From: Branchiostoma floridae
Lineage: Eukaryota; Chordata; Leptocardii; Amphioxiformes; Branchiostomatidae
Direction of reading: 5' to 3'
DNA length: 64,000 nt
NCBI RefSeq assembly: GCF_000003815.2
Contig: NC_049994.1
Coordinates: forward strand, 12,078,236-12,142,235
How positions within the stretch are numbered: the stretch's first letter is position 1; every line of letters begins with the position of its first letter. Shown piece after piece: positions 10,850 to 22,618 of the stretch. The notes under the pieces were generated by a model that made no database searches, had not been told where the DNA came from, and saw nothing but the letters and a program-made list of their open reading frames with translations. The translations under genes and the position numbers were made by a program.

Positions 10850-13440
10850 CATTCTACTGTTCATAGAATGGATAAATACAGAAAATGTAGTCTTCAAACC
10901 GCCCAAACAGGAATAAACTCCTCATGTAAAGGAAGACACCACAACATTCAATACAATCGATATGAACAATACATTATAAGCGGAATCACAGCTTAAAACT
11001 TTTCCTCTAACTAGACGTTTCTCAATTACACGAACACTAACACTAACAATAGCGAACAAAACAGTGCAGGGCAATCTGTAGCTATGGCAGGTTGTAAACA
11101 TTTACAAATATTTTGTCGTCTCTAGGTTCCTGTTATCCCTTACAGAATGACAGAGATAATACCTCCCCTTGGTCTTAGATTAGATTTAGAACTATACAGA
11201 TGTACACATGTACGATGGTGTATTCAGAGATCAATACTAGTACTTATAAGGCGAAGACATGTCCAGGATTATAGTTGAAATAATGAATATTTGATCCACA
11301 AATTTGACTTATGAGAGCATCATAAACAAAACAAATACAACAACAAAAAACGATCAAAAGCGTATGCCTTCGAAAGATTTGAATGAAAGAAGAATGGAAG
11401 AAAGAATGAATCATTGAATGAATGGATGAATGAATGAATGAATGACCTTTATTGTAAATATATACCCACTGTGATAATTACAGGTCACAACAAACTAATA
11501 ATTAGCAAATCTTCGAGCCATTAGAAGAGTTCTAATCTACTAATTAAAGTGAATTCGGCGTTTCCTCGCTTCTTTGTAATAGCAGCTTTGACAGCTTTAG
11601 GTAATCTTTCGCATTCAATACATTCCTCCTTTCTCTCAAATGAATTCATAATGTTCTGGTGAATATCAAATTTATAATAGAATATACCAACCAAACAAGC
11701 TTGATAGTGAGGTTGATAGGGTTAGACAGCAACAACAAAGATACTGTCTTGAAGACGCCCCGGGCCACCTTACTTTTAAAGATATGGCAGGTTACCATTA
11801 GAAACTTAAGGTGTTTTCAAACGCGGCTGTCTTTTCGGCTTCTAACAAAGCTTAAAAGAGATTGTGCGAATTCCTGTTTTTCCCGCCTCATGAATGGATC
11901 AAGGTAGTTTGTCCCAGGCGCCAGTTTTACACTAAAGGTCAGGGACACAAAGGGAAAGAGGACCCGGTCGTCCTTTGATGTGTCCCTGTATTGCAGGGTG
12001 CCACTCCTCTGCCCTGTACAAAAATAGCATCAGGCAAGCACGTAGGGGGCCCAAAATAGCAGCGACACAATGGGGCACTGCTCTGAACCTGTCCGACAAG
12101 TGCATGCCTGGCCGCGGTCTATTTCACACAGCATGCGGAGTATGCGTCAATAAGCACCACTTCACACACTTAGGGCCGCCATACGACAAAGGGACTGAGA
12201 GGAGTAGTAAAAAAATAAGTTTCTCCAATACCTCTTAAACAAAAGTATCGGAAGGAAGAATTGCATCATTCTGTGAAAAAAATATAGATTTTGGTTCAGC
12301 TTTGTCGTTGACAGAAATTATGGCTTTGAATATATCATATACGTAACTTAGTTGTTGCTATACATGTATCTACAACGGGTATGAGGGTTTCAATATCTTT
12401 TTTTTTTTTTTTTTCACTTCACGTTGTTCATTACACGTTAGATTGAGCATGAGATATGGTGACAATGCTAGAATAGAAAATCCGGATTCCTAACACTTCT
12501 ACATAATCCTGGTAATCCTATCAATCTAAGCAAATTGAGTGAAATCCTGTGTCAGTGAAGCTTGGAGTGTACTTGATAAATCTCAGTATATGTTTTCAAC
12601 ATATTCTGCTTTCAGCGTGCTAATTTTAGACATGGAGTGTTCTTAAGTCTGTTTACAACTTTGAAAACTAAGCTTCATGACTTGAATTCCAAATCCTTTC
12701 AGAGACGTTGATGTTGAAACCATTTTTTTTAATGAAAGACAATTTATCCATGGCATTAACGTAAAATTTGCTATCCTCCTGACGATTTCATTTTTGTAAT
12801 TGAAAGCTGGAGATCTTTCTTACTCATTGAATGACGACATAAGCCCAGATCTCCCGCACTCTTGACAAGAGTGCTGGGGTCTTTAACGTGCTGAGATTTA
12901 ACGCCTCAGCCCACACACACCCTCCCCACCTGAGACTGATGCAAAGTATATTTACATGGCTTAGCGTCCCATTTCAAATACTGTCGTATCGTTAAACTGT
13001 AGTTTCTCCAGTAGGAACGTACCCAGAACACAGACGGTAAATGGTCTGGGATCTGAACTTATCAAAACTTGTTGTTTGATTGAAATCATCGGACTTGTTA
13101 TGGTACTGCAGTTGAACATCCGGTTTTTGTACCTTTTCATCTGAAGATGACATGGTCAACAGATTAAAGAGGTATCTATTAGCACTTGTTGGATCTCTAT
13201 TTCTTAACACTTATATGGCTACATTTTTTCCAAAACCATCCTATTATGATATTTTGCAAAACGTAACGCATGCTTCTTTACATTAATTGAGTTTCTTGTT
13301 TTTTAACTTTATATTTTCTTCTTGGCTCTTCATGAGTTCTACTTTGTCTGCACGAGTTGCGCAATAGTAAGACTTGGTTTGAACCATGACGATTCGCTAT
13401 TATGTAATCTGCTGGTGTGACTCAACATCCTCTCGAAAGT
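10850..13440. other. Intergenic, no gene seen; one LINE-like tail
   Basis: No supported exon. A LINE-like 3' end with (AATG)n and GACCTTTATTGTAAAT lies at about 11400-11500 (minus orientation). A T17 run is at 12398-12414. Remaining open frames are short, with AT-rich codon use unlike the clear exons of the window. Confidence 0.5.
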
Positions 13441-13447
13441 ACAACAC

Positions 13448-13522
13448 TCCATATGAAGAGGAATGGATTCGATCCCGCGACCTGTATGTTCAGAAGCGGT
13501 ACTCCTAACCACGGCACGCCTC
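13448..13522 (-). pseudogene. tRNA-like sequence, degenerate (SINE head or tRNA pseudogene)
   Basis: Read on the minus strand, GAGGCGTGCCGTGGTTAGGA has an A-box pattern and GCGGGATCGAATCC a B-box pattern. The outer GAGG and CCTC pair, but the rest of the acceptor stem has mismatches. It is therefore taken as a decayed tRNA or the head of a SINE. The anticodon arm is not clean enough to assign an amino acid. Confidence 0.4.
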
Positions 13523-13589
13523 ATAGAACATGACAAGCGTTTTTAAGAACAAAAGAAGGAGTTTTTTTTTCAATTTCCGGTTCTCGAGC

Positions 13590-13626
13590 AAAAATAGATG
13601 CAATCAAAGCGATTGCATCTATTTTT
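13590..13626. repeat. Perfect 16-bp inverted repeat with 5-base loop
   Basis: AAAAATAGATGCAATC (13590-13605) and its exact complement GATTGCATCTATTTTT (13611-13626) flank the loop AAAGC. The stem ends in an A/T run, so a plus-strand transcript would form a strong hairpin followed by U. No neighbouring gene explains it. It may be a tiny foldback element or an unrecognised small RNA. Confidence 0.8.
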
Positions 13627-13629
13627 AAC

Positions 13630-16600
13630 CACAAAGGACCTACAAGTTCTTATTTTGCTTCACCATAGCATAGATTAAAATAATCCTGTTTGCAGCTGCG
13701 TTTAATAATCGCCAAACAGATATTGGGATGAAAAAGTGTAATGTTTTCTACGACCACCCAGTTTTGTTTGAATCCAGAAGACATTATGATCAAACGTCGA
13801 CGAAGGTTAGAAATGCAAGAAAAAAGATACGCATTCCCAGCTATTGAAGCAACTGGAAAGGTATAGGGATATGTCAAAGGTGTCTATTATGGCCTTCCCC
13901 TTCTAACGGGCCTTTTCACGAACTTGACACTGAACCTAAGTTGACCCTCAGCTTGGTTGACTTCTGTTACTGCTAACTGCACGTCAGGTTTCAAAGTCCA
14001 TCCAACATAAAAATCACCTGTTCAAGCAGGCAGTTTTACCATTGTACAATATATTTCTGAGACGTGTGGCTGTAGTATTGTGGTTAACGAAGAAACGTTA
14101 ACTTACGTTTGCTCCAATATTTATTTTTCCGGCGTCGTGAAAGTTCTGATCGAGCAAGTGTATGTCTTACCCCACTTGCTCAAGCGGGCAAGTAAGATTC
14201 TTCAATGAGTGAGATTTTGATATGCTTGTTACTTTTCTCAGCTATAGCATGATCAAGCATTGGTCAACACAGAAAAATAGAGACAATTTAAAAAAAGTAA
14301 ATGGCACAAAAAAAGTATATGGCACAATATAAAGACAGTGTTGCTGGAGGTAAAAATGCATAGAAAGTGACATTTGTTTCAGGCAAGTGATTATTTTTTT
14401 AACGTACTCGACCGACAGGACATGTGAATTTGAGAAAACTTGTCCAACCCTGCGCATAGCGCAATGTTTACTCACAGCTGCACGGTTTCTCACCCAGAGT
14501 GTGATTTTATGCTTGTATTGAGTGTCACATGAAAGGTGAAAGATAAGATAACACGATGTTTCGGATATGACACATCAAGTTCTGCCTTCACCTCTAAACA
14601 CCCCAGGTATCACAACGTCTGTAGGGAGGTGGGCAGTTTGTTTTTCAAACATTCAGCTTCGGAGATATGATTTTTTGTGTGCTTAGAGATCAGATATCAT
14701 GCCATACTTTCATGAAGCAGCATACTGTTATCAATTTAACATAATGTTCAAGAATATAGTTCACACAACGCTAGCTTGGTTGTTTATACTATTATCATTT
14801 GATTAGTTCCTAGAAATTGTTAGATATGAGCAACTCATGTAGTCCAACTGTTTTCTTTGTACAAGTTGCCACACATTGTGCCCTTTATAACTGTCGTGCA
14901 ATAGAGTTCCTCTTTTTTTGCAAAATTTATTGATAAGATAAACAATATTTTAGATATGCTCACATTTTACAGCAGGGCCTTAGAGTGGTGGCAGAACATT
15001 GTGATACAAATGTGTCCGAAATATATGTTATCTTATCTTAACCTTTTACATAATATTTAGTCTTCACACACACACGCGCGCGCGCGCAAACTGTATCATC
15101 GGTGTCACAAAATGATTTGGAACAATACCCTCCTCCCCGCAATATATCAGCGTGAAAATCGGTAAAGAATACTAATTTTCATATCCGACATATATTTGCA
15201 TTTTAAGATTACTAAGATTTCTTTGTTCTCAAGAAGACAATAGGCAAACTTCTCAAAGAATTTTATGACGTTTGTATCGTTTTGTTTACTAAGGGAACAC
15301 GAATGGAGTGTCTGTTGTCTTTTGTAACCATCTCGCTGAACAAACGTTTCACAGTAATGACTATACAACATCTGTTATCGCTTTTCGGTGCTTTTTTACG
15401 TTATTTACTTGGCCTGGTTTAAGAAAAATGCAAAGTTTTTAAACAAATATTTTGCACTTTTCGCTGAGAATAAGCCACATGCATGAAAAGTTTTCGTCCC
15501 AATTCTCTGGACACTAGCGTCAGGTGTTGACGAAGACTATACCTGATTGTCACACAGCTGTCTAATCTTCCCTGCCCTGATTGAAGACTTCCTGATGGAG
15601 CAAAACTACTCAATGTTGTTTTGATGTCCCTTCCGCCATAACCAAGATGAAGTAACGTTGACAGAATCGGCCTCCCAGTTTGGAACCTGGTTTGACAATA
15701 TAAGAGAGAAAGCCTGATAAAAACGACTAAAAACGTCAAAAAACAGCCGGAGCATAATCTCTGCTAGCTTGGATAGTACCAGGAAGTCAGTTGTGAGACT
15801 GCTACCTATTGAGCCATACGGACATCCCTATAATTGCTTGCAGAAATCGTTGATTATTAGCCTGATTATCGTCCGATTTCTACCGGGGCTCCTTAGCATG
15901 ACCATATTGACCGTGCGACCATATTGTGAAGTCAGTGAAGAAGACGTGAAAGAACAAAAATGTTGCATTTTCTATGTTTAGTCATTTCTAAAAAAAATAA
16001 ACCTTCTTCACAACTTAGATTTTATAGTACTGTTTTGCACAACTTTCATTTTATTCTCACGCTGGTATCCATAGGTCCTCAGAGGATGCCATCCACATGA
16101 TAGAACATCCATGACCTTATACTACCCAACACGTGCCAGGAAAAACCCTGGGTGACAAACCATTTTACCGATTCATTGATGAATAATAGACATCCGGATA
16201 CAAAACACGTCATACAAAATGAACTAAACAAATAGATCAAACTTCACAGACAGACGTTTCAGACAGCATCCGCCGCCATGAATGCCGCTCATTCAGGCCC
16301 AAATGAGAAAAGACTGTCAGAAACATCTGACACTGCTATTAAATGTAATACTAGTTTCCTGTTGTTTGATGCATTGTGCAAAATACATTTTACATTTAAG
16401 AACGCAACTTATAAACAATTTTTGTGTAATCTTCCGGATACTAGTTTGTCCATGACATTTCCCCCCGGCTGTCTGTAAACTACATGTATAAAACTTTACA
16501 TATTTCGCAATGGCACAGTCAATATCCGGTCCACTGATTTTTTTCTGGACCAGTACCCACCCCTACCATACTCGCAACAATCAAAACCCGTATTGAGAAG

Positions 16601-16990
16601 ATTTAGGTAACTTGAGAAGTACTGGGGGCTCTATTGACTATAACTAGCTGCTTGGAAAAGCATAATGCTATGCCTCGGTTGAGGGCCACTGCTCTGTAAT
16701 CGTAAGGTCATTGAATGGCTTTATACGTCTTACTGACCCCACTTTCACCTTTTACTTCTTGAACTCTCTCTGACAGGGGTCATACAAATGTCAGGTTCCA
16801 AAGTCAAACGTTCGGTAGACCACTTTCTTTAAGTACATGAGGTCATACCCCCTTAACTAACGTCAGCAGTTGTACAGACAGGTACATTAAATCAGATAAT
16901 CTACTTCAAACAGAAGTGCAAACACAGACGTATGCGTTTATTGTGTTTGTCAGGAAATAGCGGGTGACTTGTAGAGCGTAAAAGGAACCG
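13630..16990. other. Intergenic, no gene seen
   Basis: AT-rich without a supported exon. A (CA)n then (CG)n run lies at 15065-15087. A stretch at about 16250-16345 has loosely complementary ends ('GACGTTTCAGACAGCATCCG' side and a diverged partner) that resemble the foldback at 25491-25592. Confidence 0.45.
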
Positions 16991-17011
16991 TAACAAGGTC
17001 AAGGTAGTACA

Positions 17012-17166
17012 GGTAGTACAGTCAAGGTATACATAGGTAGTACAGTCAAGGTACATACATAGCTACTACAGTCAAGGTACATGCATAGGTAGTACAGTCA
17101 AGGTACATGCATAGGTAGTACAGTCAATGTACATACATAGCTACTACAGTCAAAGTACATCGTACA
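17012..17166 (+). repeat. Minisatellite, 26-bp unit, about six copies
   Basis: The unit is GGTAGTACAGTCAAGGTACA followed by TGCATA or TACATA. Units 3 and 6 begin GCTACTACAG instead of GGTAGTACAG, so the array has two alternating unit types. The first unit is two bases short. No coding role is visible. Confidence 0.85.
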
Positions 17167-17874
17167 TAGGTACAAATGAACGGTATAGATATAGAGGACA
17201 ACTTTTGGCATTCTCAATGAAATGTTCCCAAAATAGAGTTCATTTTTGGAGAGGATAGGACTGAAAAGATGCACAATTTGAGAGAGGAAAGGAAGAAGAC
17301 AAGAAAACTTACTAGGTACAGATGAAAAATTACGACGGCTGTATTCGTATGTACGTTTTGTAAGTCGTAAAAGAACTATTTAACAATCTGCTAGGGGGGA
17401 TTAAACTTGTATCTTCTTCCCATCATAAAACCAGCTAAAATCAAACAAACAAGACCATGGCTTATGAGAAACAGAAAACCAGAAGTTTGTCTGTAGTACC
17501 AAAGAAATACCCCAGGCGGCCTAATATCAATCTTCAGCTTGATTTTGCCAATACCTACCGATGCACTGAACATTGATATGCCGGTTACAAAGACACAGAG
17601 ACGGACACAGACACACCAATAACAATGCCTCTTACACGTGGCAAAATTGTGTTTACGAACATAGCGGTGTCATTTACAAGTATAATCATCATTTGAGTTA
17701 TGATCTTCTTGCCCTTTGCATGCACCCCTCGTGACTTTTACAAGTTCGCCACGTGGGTTTTGATGTTTGCAGGTATAAACACGTTGGGGTCGCCGCCCGT
17801 GAGGTCACCAAGTCATAGGAAAGAACATCGGGATATTTATCTCCATTAAAATTATCCTCATTTAAAATGGAGAT

Positions 17875-18170
17875 ATAGTTTTGGATACATCTGTCTGTCT
17901 GTGTGTTTGTGTTTCCGGATTTTTTGTAGTAACCATAACTCAAGAACCTCTGGATGGATTACGATGATATTTGGCATAAAGGTAGGTGTTGTGAAGACAA
18001 AGGTCTTTCTGTGTGTTTGTGTTTCCGGATTTTTGTAGTAACCATAACTCAATAACCTCTGGATGGATTACGATGATGTTTGGCATATAGGTAGGTGTTA
18101 GGAAGACAAAGGTCAAGGTCGATTTTTTTTGCCTCAGGACGTGCCATGGTTTTGATTTTTTGTTTACTAT
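17875..18170 (-). repeat. Family K repeat, reversed, with an internal tandem duplication of about 107 bp
   Basis: The block GTGTGTTTGTGTTTCCGGAT through to AGACAAAGGT appears twice in succession, with AACCTCTGGATGGATTACGA in each unit. The second unit continues into GACGTGCCATGGTTTTGATT. Several overlapping minus-strand frames here mirror the repeat and are not genes. Confidence 0.7.
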
Positions 18171-18516
18171 AGTAACCAACACTCCATCGCTGGCTTTTCC
18201 GACTGACGTCAGTTGGAACATCTAGCTCCTTTGATGCATAGTTAGCCACATTCAGACCAATCACAATGGCTCATCGGGTCCGGATATGCTATACAACTTT
18301 GTAAGAAAAGACGTCGAACAACAACATAACATCTTATGTGTAGTCAAATCTGCGGGACTGGAAACTTCCTACGATACTTGTAGATATCACTGTACTGGTA
18401 TTAAAGTATTGTATTGTAATGTGATAAACATTACTACTGTTTACATTAAACGTATATTATTTTGTATAGCTCATCACAACGTTATTTCATAATGATTGAT
18501 AGGCATTCACTTCATG

Positions 18517-18645
18517 CAATCACACACACACATACAAGCGTACACGCGCGGGCGAGCATACACACTTATAGGCACACACACTTACACTAACACTAACACT
18601 AACACTAACACTAACACACACCACAAATGCGCGCACACACACATA
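18517..18645. repeat. Compound simple repeat: (CA)n with (ACTAAC)n
   Basis: Runs of CA and CG-containing dinucleotides flank about six copies of the hexamer ACTAAC (about 18585-18617). The hexamer is not the TTAGGG telomere repeat. It abuts the left end of the inverted-repeat element at 18653. Confidence 0.8.
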
Positions 18646-18652
18646 ATGCTAG

Positions 18653-18853
18653 TTTACCTTTATCCGTAGGGTAACCTCTATCCGTTCTTTTGAAGAGCAA
18701 TGAATTCAGGGATATCACGTCGACAGATGGTGGTTTCAAACTGCAATATTTTGATAATAATACAAATTGAAACTACCGTCCATCGACTTGATATCCCTGG
18801 ATACCCTGTTTAGCGACATAACGGATATAGGTTACTACACGGATAAAGGTGAA
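18653..18853. mobile_element. Foldback MITE family D
   Basis: Arms of about 34 bp: the left arm begins TTTACCTTTATCCGTAGGGT and the right arm ends CACGGATAAAGGTGAA, and both contain a second TATCCGTT box. An inner pair of arms (AGGGATATCACGTCGAC... and ...TCGACTTGATATCCCT) extends the foldback. No ORF. Non-autonomous DNA element of unknown superfamily. Confidence 0.75.
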
Positions 18854-18859
18854 TTAATG

Positions 18860-19780
18860 TTACATTGATACATACAACACACACACCGCAAGTACAATGT
18901 CAATGCGTCATAGGATTAGAAATCCTGTCAGTCACATGTATTTTCCCCTTTATTTGATCCATTTCATTCTTACAAGTAAAGTGGCCAGATACATCTACAT
19001 CTATGTATATGCCTGATAAGGAAAAAGCATGACATTGTCAAAATGTAAAGAATTGGATCAGTCCACTCCAAAACGGCAAAGTTGATTGGCACTTCTATTT
19101 ATACCTATAACGCCAAATTATGGCGGTTAATGTCATATATTTGATATCAGTGCAATCATGTTCAGCTGTTACAATCGTAACAGCAATCATGTACGCAGTG
19201 CATCTTTTAAATGGTTCTGTCCATTTGAGTTGTGAGGACGAACTTTTGCCATACGTGTACATATCTAATTTAAAGGGTTTCTGTTAGCTATTTTTGGTGC
19301 CCTTCCTCGCTCTTGGGGCCTAAAACAACAACACCAGCGGATCACAATATCCCTCTCGAATGTACCCCACGTTAGGATTTTTTGGTTATTTGAAAACATG
19401 CATGTTGTGTTTTCCGTCTGTCGTTGACAATGCTAAGGCGACAGCACAAGAGGAGTTGTTGGGGTTATATTGTGATAAACCCCCCGGTCAGGGAAAGGGA
19501 AACCTTTGACGGTTCAGCAACAAAAACGCAGTGGTGGTCTCCGGTGACTTGTAGCATCACATGATCTGTAATGTTAATCCCAGTACAGCCGCCACCCGTA
19601 TTGTGAGAGGGTAGGGTTGGGTTGTAAGGTCGGGACATTACACGATTGCGGGGGGCGTCGTGTGGGAGTTGGTCGTTCTGGAGTTACGCCTTTTCAAGTC
19701 CACAGTCTACAACATAGGAGTTGTCTGGTTTCTTCGTAAAAGTTCTGCCATACATACACGTCGTACTGTTTTGCTTTTGC
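18860..19780. other. Intergenic, no gene seen
   Basis: No exon supported on either strand. Apart from short AT-rich stretches and a G-rich run near 19605-19670, nothing is recognisable. Confidence 0.4.
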
Positions 19781-19784
19781 TTGT

Positions 19785-20000
19785 TGCCCCAAAGGCGTTT
19801 AAGCGGTAATGTGGGACAAGACTTGAACCTCTGCGAGACTTGTGTGTCTTTGACTTTGATTAAACTCTGTCTGTTGTTGTTGTTTTTGATTACTATAGGT
19901 CCCTCGAGCACTATTGGTGCCAATGTACTTTCCACTCATATAGTCTTCATTCATTTATTGTTCATTTTCAATAAATAAAGAAGTTAATGTATTTCTCCTG
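19785..20000 (+). repeat. Interspersed repeat, paired with 22410-22615
   Basis: The blocks GCGAGACTTGTGTG, CTCTGTCTGTTGTTG, ATAGGTCCCTC and TTCATTTTCAATA occur in the same order here and at 22410-22615. Both end just before a TTTCTCC(T/C)G(A/G)GTCT stretch. They are either two copies of one repeat or an old local duplication. Confidence 0.6.
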
Positions 20001-20034
20001 AGTCTGCGGGATCCGACCTAAAACAAGGGCCTAA

Positions 20035-20261
20035 TACCCCTGTCACTTTATCCACGATCTTCGGGTGTATCGATGAAAGATCGGCCATATTTAAGATTGA
20101 CAGAGGGTTGCGCGTATTTTTTTACCTAAAAACAGTCCCTGTCACATATAAGCCATACTTTGTACCTTGTACAATTGTTGTGCAATAAAGTTATGATTAT
20201 AAGCAAGGCTCGAGCGACTGCCGCAGAATCCGATCGATTTTCACCAAATGTGACAGGGGTA
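20035..20261. mobile_element. MITE family B, copy 1
   Basis: Ends TACCCCTGTCAC and GTGACAGGGGTA are inverted repeats. The interior (GATCTTCGGGTGTATCGATG, AACAGTCCCTGTCACATATA, GTACAATTGTTGTGCAATAA) is almost the same as in 43767-43997. Flanking trinucleotides are TAA and TTA. The copy at 21952 has TTA on both sides, so a 3-bp TWA-type target (PIF/Harbinger-like) is possible. Confidence 0.85.
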
Positions 20262-20506
20262 TTACTAACGTCCCAGTCACACTTGTCCCTGGTGGTCGTA
20301 CGACGATTTTGATGTCTCAGGATTTTCAAGCTGACTGTGACAGAACCAACTGCAAACATATTGTGTGTCGTGTTGTCTAGTACGGTGTCGTGCTGTCTAG
20401 TACCTTTTCGACAACACGCTTGAGAGTTTAATTCTGTAATACACATGCATGGCTTCCCCAATATTAACCTTAGTTTGTGATCGTCGCCGAATGAAACCAC
20501 ACCCTT

Positions 20507-21054
20507 TTGGCGCGGTCACATAGGTCGTGCGATCGTCGTACGATCGCTAACTTTGAGCATTTCGGAGGACAAAAATGTACGTTTCCTGCAAAGTACAACT
20601 ATCTTGGCTCGCCTATCGGTCTTCAATCGTTGGATTGATGTAAGACTATTGACCTTTGCGAGGTACGCACAATTTGCACGCACGATCTGCGACTCGGTAA
20701 CGAGCTGTGCGATCTCGGAGATCTCCTGCGACTTGTCGCTTATGTTAAGAACATGTTTCGCTGCACCGCGACCGTCGTAAGACTCCTGAAAATTGCCGGC
20801 GATCCCTAAAAATCGCAAGATGATCGTGAGAACACCGGACGTCTTACTCACGAAAATGTCATTTAGAGCTCGTAAACTAGTCTTCCGATCGAATCGCGCC
20901 TAATGTGAGGGGGGTATTAATGAACTGTCCCACGTTTTGTAAGATGGTTGGATTTTGTGCTTTGTATGATGGTTGGATTTTGTGCTTTGTATGATGGTTG
21001 GATTTTATGGTAACAAAATCGTACAGCGATCAAACGACCTATGTGACCGCGCCC
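20507..21054. mobile_element. MITE family C, copy 1, with internal insertion and 30-bp tandem repeats
   Basis: The left end GGCGCGGTCACATAGGTCGT and the right end CGACCTATGTGACCGCGCCC are long inverted repeats. The interior carries many CGATCG/CGTACG motifs and a partial family-B-like end (GAGGGGGGTATTA near 20908). It also has three tandem copies of a unit containing GATGGTTGGATTTTGTGCTT (20943-21010). Frames across it come from these palindromes. Confidence 0.75.
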
Positions 21055-21488
21055 TAAGATAAGATTTTGTTGTCGCAAGACTGTCGAATTTTGTGATGAC
21101 ACGTCCCTGACACATGGATATCCTTGCTCGTCTAACAACGTATAATATAGACAGCCTAATAAATCATTACTCACGACGGTTATAGCCTTAATACTTTTCA
21201 CGTACATCGCATCTACTTTAATAAATTATTACACGAAACTTTCTGTGCACAGTAATTAAAATGGAGTAAAAGGAATAAACATTTAGATACCATCGCCCTA
21301 AAGTAAAGATGTGTACACGCAACAAATATTCCCGATTGCTTCACCGAAAAAAATACATTGTACAAACTGTTTCAGTGTGTACCATACTGTCAAGAGATTA
21401 CCAAAGGCGCATGCGTACTATAGGTAAAAGTCTAACGCGTAACGTCCTTCACCGACAAGTAGCGGGCCGTGGGAGACTGATATTGTCA

Positions 21489-21554
21489 TCATCCCGTCAT
21501 GGGAGGAGGGGAGGCGGCGGCCTTGGCCTCCTCGAACTCAGGAAGGTCGTTGTC
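21489..21554 (-). CDS. Possible terminal coding exon (21 codons), unidentified
   Basis: After a possible acceptor (TGTAAAAG at 21555), the minus strand reads 21 codons ending in stop: acidic 'DNDLPEFEEAKAAAS' then 'PPPMTG'. GAG, AAG, GCC and TCC codons dominate, which matches the clear exons in this window and contrasts with the AT-rich surroundings. No partner exons were found upstream (towards 27 kb) and the protein is not recognised. It may be a real last exon, a fragment of a processed pseudogene, or chance GC-rich sequence. Confidence 0.2.
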   Translation of the reverse strand, partial: DNDLPEFEEAKAAASPPPMTG

Positions 21555-21654
21555 CTTTTACATCAAGGCGTTTTCTAGGTTTGATGTAGAACTCATTCGT
21601 TGAATGGGTTTCACAGAAGCTTAAGGTTCACGAACTTGGAATAATAGCTAGTTT

Positions 21655-21740
21655 TGCGGTTCTTGACTTAGGACCGAAAGGATCTGGGTTCGAATCCTAG
21701 CTGGTCGCAATCTTGTGCCCACGTGAAAGGCATTTGACAA
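21655..21740 (+). repeat. SINE S1 fragment with partial tRNA-like head
   Basis: GGATCTGGGTTCGAATCCTA carries a B box and is followed by TCTTGTGCCCACGTGAAAGG, the start of the S1 SINE body. The A-box half is diverged. Confidence 0.55.
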
Positions 21741-21763
21741 CTATTTGCTCACTCTACTCCGAT

Positions 21764-21890
21764 AGATGAATGAATGAATGAAAGACCTTTATTGTACATT
21801 CATGCCTCAACGGGCGTTGGCAGCATGACGCAACAGACTGGTAGAAAAACAGAAACAACAATATACAATTAAACTACATGAAGCTTCTAA
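21764..21890 (-). repeat. 3' tail of a LINE-like retroposon (minus)
   Basis: GATGAATGAATGAATGAAAG followed by GACCTTTATTGTACATTCAT reads, on the minus strand, as a 3' end with AATAAAGGTC and a TTCA tandem tail. The same layout occurs at 11400-11500. Confidence 0.55.
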
Positions 21891-21951
21891 GCTAATAGGC
21901 TGATCAACATCTTCTCGCTATATAAAATCAGCACCTACCAAGCTTCGGTTA

Positions 21952-22039
21952 TACCCCTGTCATATTTCGAACAAATCGACGACGAGTCTGCGGCAATCGC
22001 CCGAACCTCCCTTATAATCATAACTTTGTGACAGGGGTA
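21952..22039. mobile_element. MITE family B, short internally deleted copy
   Basis: TACCCCTGTCATAT at the left and GTGACAGGGGTA at the right bound only 88 bp. TTA flanks both sides. The interior retains CGACGAGTCTGCGGC, related to the right part of the copies at 20035 and 43767. Confidence 0.8.
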
Positions 22040-22041
22040 TT

Positions 22042-22249
22042 AGGACGCCGTCTCATAGGTCGTACGACCGCTACGTTGGGCATGTTGCGTGGAGGACAAA
22101 AATGTAAGTTTCCTACAAAGTTCAGGCTGTCTAGGTACACAAAATGCTGTCTTGGATCCATGTCGGTGGTTGGTTCTGTCACGGCCAGCTTGAAAATCCC
22201 ATGGCATCAAAATCTTCCGACAATCGCATGACCTATGTGACCGCGCCCT
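22042..22249. mobile_element. MITE family C, copy 2
   Basis: The left end CTCATAGGTCGTACGACCG and the right end CGCATGACCTATGTGACCGC match the ends of 20507-21054. It begins two bases after the family-B element at 21952-22039. A segment near 22165-22210 (GGTTCTGTCACGGCCAGCTT) is the reverse complement of part of 20300-20350. Confidence 0.7.
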
Positions 22250-22400
22250 CAGGGACGTCCTCTCGGACGGGACATAAAGCCGAAGGTCCCATGTTTGAGC
22301 AAAGCCACACCTCCAACAAGTTAAAGATACACTACAATTATCATAAGCTCTTCCCGGTCTGGTGTGTCACGGCTTGTACCTACATGTATTGTGTAGAACT
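22250..22400 (+). repeat. SINE S1 3' part
   Basis: GGACGGGACATAAAGCCGAAG followed by AAGTTAAAGATACACTACAA and TCTTCCCGGTCTGGTGTG parallels 39870-39975 (GGATAAGACATTAAATGGAG ... TTCTTCCCGGTGTGATTGG). This is the 3' part of the S1 family. Confidence 0.6.
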
Positions 22401-22618
22401 TGCGTGTTTACGTCCAAAGGCGCTTAAGCCGGATAAAGTCAACGCCGAATTATGCGGAACAAAAAGTGAACCATTGCGAGACTTGTGTGCCTTTGACTAA
22501 ATTCTGTCTGTTGTTGCTGCTTATCATAGGTCCCTCAAATGCCAATTAACTTACCACCCAAACTGTTCTTCATTTTCAATACATAAAGGTGTATACGTAT
22601 TTCTCCCGGGTCTACCTT

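Noticed and set aside
18585-18617. Interstitial telomere repeat
   Set aside because: The hexamer is ACTAAC, not TTAGGG or its complement, and it is embedded in a (CA)n microsatellite.
20126-20851. Minus-strand frames of 124 and 111 codons
   Set aside because: They lie within MITE families B and C, where palindromic CGATCG-rich sequence keeps frames open by chance.
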